This document shows positions 6,428 through 10,532 of a stretch of 10,532 bases of DNA, piece after piece. The position numbers and the translations under genes are program-made. A model generated the notes under the pieces. The model did not search any database and was not told the origin of the DNA. It was given only the letters and a program-made list of their open reading frames with translations. The stretch is from Candidatus Nitromaritima sp. SCGC AAA288-L16 (lineage in GTDB: Bacteria; Nitrospinota; Nitrospinia; Nitrospinales; VA-1), in NCBI GenBank assembly GCA_000372225.1, contig AQTY01000041.1, forward strand, positions 1 to 10,532, in the 5' to 3' direction. Every line of letters begins with the position of its first letter. The stretch's first letter is position 1.

Positions 6428-7042
6428 TTAACGATGACGTTTGCGGCTGATTTGTTCCCACTTCTTTGCCGGAGATTTCTTCCTGATTTTATTTAAGATG
6501 TAACTAAACAGCCATTGCGCATCTTCTTGACTGGTGTATGTACCTCGTAAACGAGCAATCGTTTTTTGCTCGACATCAAGAAATGGACGCAACTGATTAC
6601 CCCATTTTTTAACTATTTGCAAATTACTAATATCTGATGACTGTTTTTCGCCTGGCAAGTAATTTTCCTTAAAAATATTTTTTCTTTTACTACTTGAGGT
6701 ATGTTTTTCTGCTATCAAAGGAGGTAGTTCTTCATTAGAGAAACTAGACAAAAAATAAACAAGAGCAAATCCACTTTCTGAATTACTCAAATCGTTCAAG
6801 TCTTCAACTAATCGTTTTTTTACTTCATGACTCGACTGCTCTTTGCTTACCCTTGAAAGTTTTAGTAACCCATTACCATCAGATACCAAAATATTCAAAT
6901 CGAGTAAATAATGTAATATGGGTGTTCCCCCCGCACCATCAATATCTGAATTCAAAATACCATCTAGAAACCATTCGAACCATAAGTCTTCAGAATAATT
7001 AAGGTGGGGTTCCTCATGAGGATTCATTTCAAATAACTCCAT
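6428..7042 (-). CDS. Hypothetical protein with acidic N-half and strongly basic C-terminus
   Basis: I do not recognise this 204-residue protein. The N-terminal part (about 15-105) is predicted helical with aromatic clusters (DLWFEWFLDGIL, GFALVYFLSSF) but no convincing membrane span. Residues 110-140 are Ser/Lys-rich and probably flexible. The C-terminal part (about 140-204) is basic, containing VKKWGNQLRPFLD, TIARLRGTYTSQEDAQWLFSYI and a tail KKSPAKKWEQISRKRHR that could bind nucleic acid or an acidic partner. No signal peptide is seen, so it is likely cytoplasmic. The start is uncertain. The ATG at 7042 has no close SD, whereas the in-frame ATG at 7027 has GGAG nine bases upstream and would give 199 residues. 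The gene lies 133 bp after sppA and 45 bp before lpd, so it may be co-transcribed with lpd. The clean long frame with normal composition supports a real gene. Confidence 0.75.
   Translation of the reverse strand: MELFEMNPHEEPHLNYSEDLWFEWFLDGILNSDIDGAGGTPILHYLLDLNILVSDGNGLLKLSRVSKEQSSHEVKKRLVEDLNDLSNSESGFALVYFLSSFSNEELPPLIAEKHTSSSKRKNIFKENYLPGEKQSSDISNLQIVKKWGNQLRPFLDVEQKTIARLRGTYTSQEDAQWLFSYILNKIRKKSPAKKWEQISRKRHR
7037..7040 (-). promoter_or_regulatory. GGAG ribosome binding site favouring an internal start
   Basis: On the minus strand GGAG is followed by nine bases and then ATG at 7027. It overlaps the second codon of the longer reading, so the shorter 199-residue start of the unknown gene may be the real one. 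Confidence 0.45.
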
Positions 7043-7175
7043 CTCAACACAAAGTTTTCCGTGGCAGAACTCTCACTCTAAATATTTCGACCATGTCACC
7101 CGTACTGCTATTCAATTCAATCTACTCTCATACCAATTGAGTCAAAAGTTAATCCTTATAGCAGATGATTCTTTC

Positions 7176-8144
7176 CTACTGCCCCCACAAAAATAGAAAT
7201 TGTGGTGAAATTTGATCCCAATCAAACCCCATATCCAAGTTAATTAAATTAACTTTAGGAATCGAATCCATCGACGAATAATAATTTGATTTATATTCTC
7301 TTGGACGACTATAGGTCACAATCTTTAAACCAGGTTCATTCAACTCTTTTTTTGCAAGACCAAACAAGTCTTGCAAATAACCAATCGAATCCACAAGGTG
7401 GTTTTCCAAAGCCTGACGAGCATTGTAAACTCTGCCATCAGCTAATACCTTGACTGCTTTAGTATCAAGTCGTTCTCGATTCAAAACAACTACATCCACA
7501 AAACGATCATAATACCGATCTATTGTTTCTTGAAATAAAGCTCTTTCTTCTTTAGTTAATGGGCGAAATGGTGACATGAAATCTTTTTTTTCAGTCGACT
7601 TGACTATCTCCCACTCAACCCCAACTTTCCCCATCAGGCCTTCAAGGTTTAGCTTTAACGCAAGCACCCCTATACTTCCCACCAGTGAAGTCGGGTGTAC
7701 CATAATACTGTCACCTGCCATCGCTACATAGTAGCCCCCAGATGCAGCCACATCGACCACAGACACATAAACTTTAACCTTACTCCGCTCCTTAAATGAT
7801 TTGATTTCATGGTATATGATATCACTAGAGGTTACGGTTCCGCCTGGACTGTTAATCCTTAATAAGATTCCTTTAATATTTTTATCATTTTCTGCTTTTT
7901 TAAGTATTTCACGGATACGATCAACCATCCCGGTTTCACTTTGAAACCCAACTAATGTTTTCTTGGGACGGTTGCTTATAGGACCATCAATGTCAATTAA
8001 CAACATTTTACCGTTCCCGCTTCCCTCTTCAACAACCACCTCTTCAAGGGATTCAATTTGCGAACCTATTCTAATAACTGCACAGGAACAACCAAATAAT
8101 ACTACTACAATAAAAAACAAAATTCTTAAAGTTAAAGCAGGCAT
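7176..8144 (-). CDS. sppA: SppA-type signal peptide peptidase (S49), predicted lipoprotein
   Basis: SppA degrades cleaved signal peptides and other peptides at the membrane using a Ser/Lys dyad. Numbered from the ATG at 8144 (322 residues), Ser135 sits in VAASGGYYVAM and Lys187 in TEKKDFMSPFRPL. The 52-residue spacing equals that of B. subtilis SppA (Ser147/Lys199). INSPGGTVTSSD and SLVGSIGV are further family landmarks. The length matches the short 36K type rather than the duplicated E. coli 67K type. The N-terminus (MPALTLRIL, then FFIVVVLFGC) reads as a lipoprotein signal with lipobox LFGC and Cys19 as the lipidated residue. The minus frame also extends to a TTG at 8177, overlapping the upstream stop codon and adding 11 polar residues before the hydrophobic stretch; neither start has a good SD. 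I prefer the ATG because it gives a normal signal peptide. Close spacing to the upstream gene suggests translational coupling. Confidence 0.93.
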   Translation of the reverse strand: MPALTLRILFFIVVVLFGCSCAVIRIGSQIESLEEVVVEEGSGNGKMLLIDIDGPISNRPKKTLVGFQSETGMVDRIREILKKAENDKNIKGILLRINSPGGTVTSSDIIYHEIKSFKERSKVKVYVSVVDVAASGGYYVAMAGDSIMVHPTSLVGSIGVLALKLNLEGLMGKVGVEWEIVKSTEKKDFMSPFRPLTKEERALFQETIDRYYDRFVDVVVLNRERLDTKAVKVLADGRVYNARQALENHLVDSIGYLQDLFGLAKKELNEPGLKIVTYSRPREYKSNYYSSMDSIPKVNLINLDMGFDWDQISPQFLFLWGQ

Positions 8145-8169
8145 GTGTTTTAGATCAACGTGAAAATAT

Positions 8170-9084
8170 TTAAGCAATAGAAAGCATTTTAAAAAAGCCT
8201 TGTAAGCTGGCTATAATCTTTTCTACCCCATCATGCTCTTTAAGCGATTCATTAATTCGACTATGTGTCTTAGTTATGATTTCACTATTTCTTTTTTCAA
8301 CTGGTAATTTAAGTTGTTGAGTCAAAATATAAATAGCATCAATCACATCTTTCAAGACCAATGTTCCCGCAGCGATGCTCCTTTTTTTAAAACGCCTAGC
8401 TGCCTCTGTGTGGTTTTGGCTTGGATCAATTCCGAACTGCGTGCCAAACTTTGAACAAATCACTATCCCCTCTCGTATCCCTTCAAGGGCACCCTTTGCA
8501 ACGTGGTCCCCTTGCATTCTTCCAAAAACCTCATGAATTGCTTGGAGGGGTTCTATCGCTTTAAGATCTACCAATGTCGATTCATCAAGTTCATATATTC
8601 TCGCTAACTCCTCTGGTTTAATCTTTGAAGAGGAACTTAACTTTTCCCTAAGATTTTCACTAAACTTACCAATCTCCTCGTCTATTTTCTCTTTGCTAGT
8701 AATCAAAGTATCTTTAATACGATCATCAAATTCTTCCAATCTTTTTTGATTTTTAAAAATATCTCTATATTTTCGATTCATTTTCTCAACGAGCATTTCT
8801 ACATGTTCTGTCATGACTTTAGTAAGTGCGTGACGACGTTCCTCCTCCAAAGGCATTAGATATTTTTGCCGAGCTATTTTTTCAGTTCGAAGAAACTGGC
8901 GTGGAATTTCTCGTATTGCTTTTTCATATGAACCAAGCAATGATTCCAGGTGATCAGGCGAGTATTTTTGATTGGACTTTGTAAACCTAATTGTAAATTT
9001 TTTGATTCGACGGGTATTATCAGCTTCGATATGATATATAGCTTCATTGAACATCGTATCTATCTGGCTATCCAAATCTCTCAT
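8170..9084 (-). CDS. Hypothetical coiled-coil protein upstream of sppA
   Basis: This 304-residue protein is not recognised. It has no signal peptide and no membrane segment and is very rich in charged residues. Residues about 45-150 are predicted to be long helices with coiled-coil character (LESLLGSYEKAIREI, LEEERRHALTKVMTEHVEML, KEKIDEEIGKFSENL). A second, more globular helical part follows from about 155, with EGIREGIVICSKFGTQFGID (202-220) and AAGTLVLKDVIDAIYILTQQ. Cys210 is the only cysteine. The ATG at 9084 has only a distant TGGGAT upstream. It lies 37 bp after the FGE-fold gene and touches sppA: 25 bp before its ATG, or overlapping its TTG. That suggests the three are transcribed together and may share an envelope-related task. 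The length and clean frame make the gene secure; the function is open. Confidence 0.8.
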   Translation of the reverse strand: MRDLDSQIDTMFNEAIYHIEADNTRRIKKFTIRFTKSNQKYSPDHLESLLGSYEKAIREIPRQFLRTEKIARQKYLMPLEEERRHALTKVMTEHVEMLVEKMNRKYRDIFKNQKRLEEFDDRIKDTLITSKEKIDEEIGKFSENLREKLSSSSKIKPEELARIYELDESTLVDLKAIEPLQAIHEVFGRMQGDHVAKGALEGIREGIVICSKFGTQFGIDPSQNHTEAARRFKKRSIAAGTLVLKDVIDAIYILTQQLKLPVEKRNSEIITKTHSRINESLKEHDGVEKIIASLQGFFKMLSIA

Positions 9085-9121
9085 AAAAAATATTTATCCC
9101 ATTTAAGTTTTTACTTGTTTA

Positions 9122-9919
9122 TTATTTGGCTGACATTGCACAGCGGCAACCTATTCCATAAAAATCTTTTGCTTCATCGTACCCGTACCGAGCAGATGAT
9201 CTTAAGTAACCAGACAAACTATTCCAGGCCCCTCCTCGTATTGTATGATTAACGCCGTTTTTTGGGCCTCGAGGATTAGCATATTCGCTGTTTTTATAAT
9301 AATTTTCATCATACCAATCATATACCCATTCAGCAATGTTCCCAGCAAGGTCGTATATACCATTAGGAGTAGCTCCAGCATGAAAACTTCCAACCTCGTA
9401 AGTAGAAAGCCCTTTTCTTATGAAACAACACCGGTTAAAACTAGCCCTTTTATCATCTGGGAGACTATTCCCCCATGGGTATTTTCGCCCATCCAGTCCA
9501 GCTGCTGCCCGTTCCCATTCTGCTTCAGTAGGTAAACGTTTCCCTCTCCATTCGCAATAGTTGGCACAACGTTTCCAAGACAAGCCAAAGACAGGGCGCT
9601 TCTTCATATCAGGCCTTGCCTGACGATCCCACCATCCAGTTATTGTAGGATGTTGGTTCGGGTTATAGGAAAGATATTCCTCAAAATCTGCTCCCGTAAC
9701 CTCAAACTGATCAAAATAAAATGCGTCTAAATATACTTTATGCTTTGGGTGCTCATCAGACCTTCCTTTTCCTTCTTCAGTTCCCATGAGGTATTCCCCC
9801 GTAGGAATCAAAACCATTTCTGGCATTACCAATCTATCAGCAAGGGCTGGTTCTACTACTCCTCCACTAGAAACTCCAATGATCAAAACCCAAAATACCC
9901 AAAATTTAATATATCTCAT
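9122..9919 (-). CDS. Exported FGE/sulfatase-modifying-factor fold protein lacking catalytic cysteines
   Basis: This 265-residue protein has the formylglycine-generating-enzyme (SUMF1) fold. From the ATG at 9919, a signal peptide (FWVFWVLIIGV core, AxA site PALA-D near residues 27/28) directs it to the periplasm. Fold landmarks follow in order: MVLIPTGEYLMG, FEVTGADFEEYL, KRLPTEAEWERAA (127-139), YPWGN, AGNIAEWVYDWY, RGGAWNS (228-234) and the terminal GCRCA (257-261), usually GFRCA. In true FGE, a Cys-x4-Cys pair in a C-Y-R-Y-R-C-A-A-R-like segment after RGGSW binds copper and oxidises the sulfatase cysteine. Here that segment reads YLRSSARYG, with no Cys. It is therefore probably a non-catalytic family member that binds proteins or sugars, or a different type of enzyme. 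A GTG at 9922 directly precedes the ATG and could be the start. No sulfatase gene is nearby. It heads the minus-strand gene run. Confidence 0.9.
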   Translation of the reverse strand: MRYIKFWVFWVLIIGVSSGGVVEPALADRLVMPEMVLIPTGEYLMGTEEGKGRSDEHPKHKVYLDAFYFDQFEVTGADFEEYLSYNPNQHPTITGWWDRQARPDMKKRPVFGLSWKRCANYCEWRGKRLPTEAEWERAAAGLDGRKYPWGNSLPDDKRASFNRCCFIRKGLSTYEVGSFHAGATPNGIYDLAGNIAEWVYDWYDENYYKNSEYANPRGPKNGVNHTIRGGAWNSLSGYLRSSARYGYDEAKDFYGIGCRCAMSAK

Positions 9920-10123
9920 CACAGCAACTCAGCAAAAAACCTAAGGGAAATAGTGTATTCTTTGTCCTACACCCTCACCCACAAAAATAAATATTTTATA
10001 TTGTACCAACCCTTAAATGGCACTACTATGTAATAGATTACTTAGCCCGCTAAGAAGATCCCCGTTAAATAGGTATATCCGAAAAGAAATTTATATCAAC
10101 TCTCAGTTTTTAGCAAAAAATAT
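9920..10123. other. Divergent intergenic region between FGE-fold and PHP genes
   Basis: This 204-bp AT-rich stretch must hold promoters for both directions. On the minus strand the AT-rich tract around 9985-10005 (ATATAAAATATTTATT when read in reverse) could supply a -10, but no convincing -35 is seen. A short perfect inverted repeat, CTTAG-CCCG-CTAAG, lies at 10041-10054. No RNA gene or repeat family is recognised. Confidence 0.4.
10041..10054. repeat. Short inverted repeat CTTAG-CCCG-CTAAG
   Basis: Five-base arms with a four-base loop lie 70 bp before the PHP gene start, in the divergent intergenic region. No T tract follows, so it is not a terminator. It could be an operator or chance. 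Confidence 0.25.
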
Positions 10124-10532
10124 ATGAACAGAATCATAAGGCCTGGCAAGGAAGAACCTTTTTACGCTTATCCCAATGACATGGGGTTCTGGGCTGATAA
10201 AAAAAGAGACTTTGCCAAACCTTTTGCTGATGCCACAGGGCGGTGTTTTCTGGATGCTAGAATTCACAAAAAAATTACCCGTCTGAAGAGAGACAACCCC
10301 GCCCTCGTAATAGGTGAAACCCATTGTCACTCCATTTTTTCCGATGGGAAACATTCCGTCGAGGATATACTGAGAAGAGCTGCGCGTTTACGACTAGATT
10401 ATGTTGTCATTACCGACCATCTTCTTCCAAGAAAATATTTAATTGAATCTATCTTTAAGTCCTGGGAAAAACAGGCTCAATACATTGACGAATGGGACCA
10501 ACTAAACGACCCTGTAAAAATATACCCAGCAT
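10124..10532 (+). CDS. PHP-domain metal-dependent phosphoesterase-like protein, 3'-truncated
   Basis: The frame is open from ATG 10124 to the window end (136 codons, no stop), so the C-terminal part is missing. After about 60 less-conserved residues comes a PHP-domain start: ETHCHSIFSDGKHSVEDILR (65-84), with metal ligands His67 and His69 of the HxH motif and Asp74, then LDYVVITDH (91-99) with the Asp98/His99 ligands. PHP domains bind two or three metal ions and hydrolyse phosphoesters, as in histidinol phosphatase, DNA polymerase proofreading domains and RNase AM-type phosphatases. The first 60 residues (MNRIIRPGKEEPFYAYPNDM onwards) are not those of RNase AM, HisK or PolX, so the substrate is unknown. 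An in-frame TAG lies at 10070 and no other start codon intervenes, so ATG 10124 is the first possible start; no SD is visible. It is divergent from the FGE-fold gene. Confidence 0.88.
   Translation, partial: MNRIIRPGKEEPFYAYPNDMGFWADKKRDFAKPFADATGRCFLDARIHKKITRLKRDNPALVIGETHCHSIFSDGKHSVEDILRRAARLRLDYVVITDHLLPRKYLIESIFKSWEKQAQYIDEWDQLNDPVKIYPA

Noticed and set aside
7043..7175. D-arm-like segment (ACTCAATTGGTATGAGAGTAG on the minus strand, split by the gap) suggesting a tRNA remnant
   Set aside because: No acceptor stem, anticodon stem or T loop can be assembled around it, so I see no tRNA or pseudo-tRNA in this gap.
10018..10033. Sigma54-like TGGCAC element before the PHP gene
   Set aside because: The -24 half matches, but the required GC at -12 is TA here, so the element is incomplete.
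10103..10354. Minus-strand 83-codon ORF at the right edge
   Set aside because: It lies antisense to the PHP-domain frame, which carries unmistakable metal-binding motifs; the antisense product shows no recognisable features.
1..10532. CRISPR arrays, insertion sequences, phage genes or integration sites
   Set aside because: No spaced direct repeats, transposase or integrase frames, terminal inverted repeats or duplicated tRNA 3' end are present; the genes look like ordinary chromosomal content.

Overview
The window is AT-rich bacterial chromosomal DNA carrying nine protein genes that can be supported with confidence, one tRNA gene and one plausible micro-ORF. A lipoprotein-type SppA and an exported FGE-fold protein point to a Gram-negative cell. 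The mixture of an E. coli-type Lpd, a GcvR-like double-ACT protein, an AlaRS with an internal Cys cluster and an NHLP-type precursor would suit a marine Nitrospinota- or delta-proteobacterium-like lineage. That assignment is a low-confidence inference, not something the sequence shows directly.

Left part (1-3180): the 3' nine-tenths of alaS enters from the left edge. It is followed by an AT-rich hairpin and then by a 112-codon gene whose first two thirds look like the nitrile-hydratase-like leader peptide (NHLP) family of RiPP precursors. It ends in a Gly-Gly and a ten-residue tail. No modification enzyme, protease or transporter for it lies in the window, so it is an orphan here. A convergent gene encodes a 91-residue single-span membrane protein.

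Middle (3181-4956): a 470-bp AT-rich stretch holds a possible 28-codon membrane micro-ORF and a good sigma70-type promoter, which leads into tRNA-Arg(CCG). Sixty bases after the tRNA begins a compact six-repeat leucine-rich-repeat protein. A double-ACT GcvR-like regulator with a good Shine-Dalgarno sequence follows.

Right part (4982-9919, all minus strand): a co-directional run reads, in transcription order, exported FGE-fold protein, cytoplasmic coiled-coil protein of unknown function, SppA (S49) lipoprotein protease, unknown basic-tailed protein, and dihydrolipoyl dehydrogenase. Gaps are 37 bp, then 25 bp (or an overlap, depending on the sppA start), 133 bp and 45 bp. The first three genes look like one transcription unit; the last two may form a second.

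Far right (9920-10532): a 204-bp divergent intergenic region precedes a PHP-domain metal-dependent phosphoesterase-like gene that runs off the window. The most unusual items are the orphan NHLP-type precursor, the FGE-fold protein lacking the catalytic cysteine pair, the two unknown proteins flanking SppA, and the micro-ORF upstream of the tRNA.
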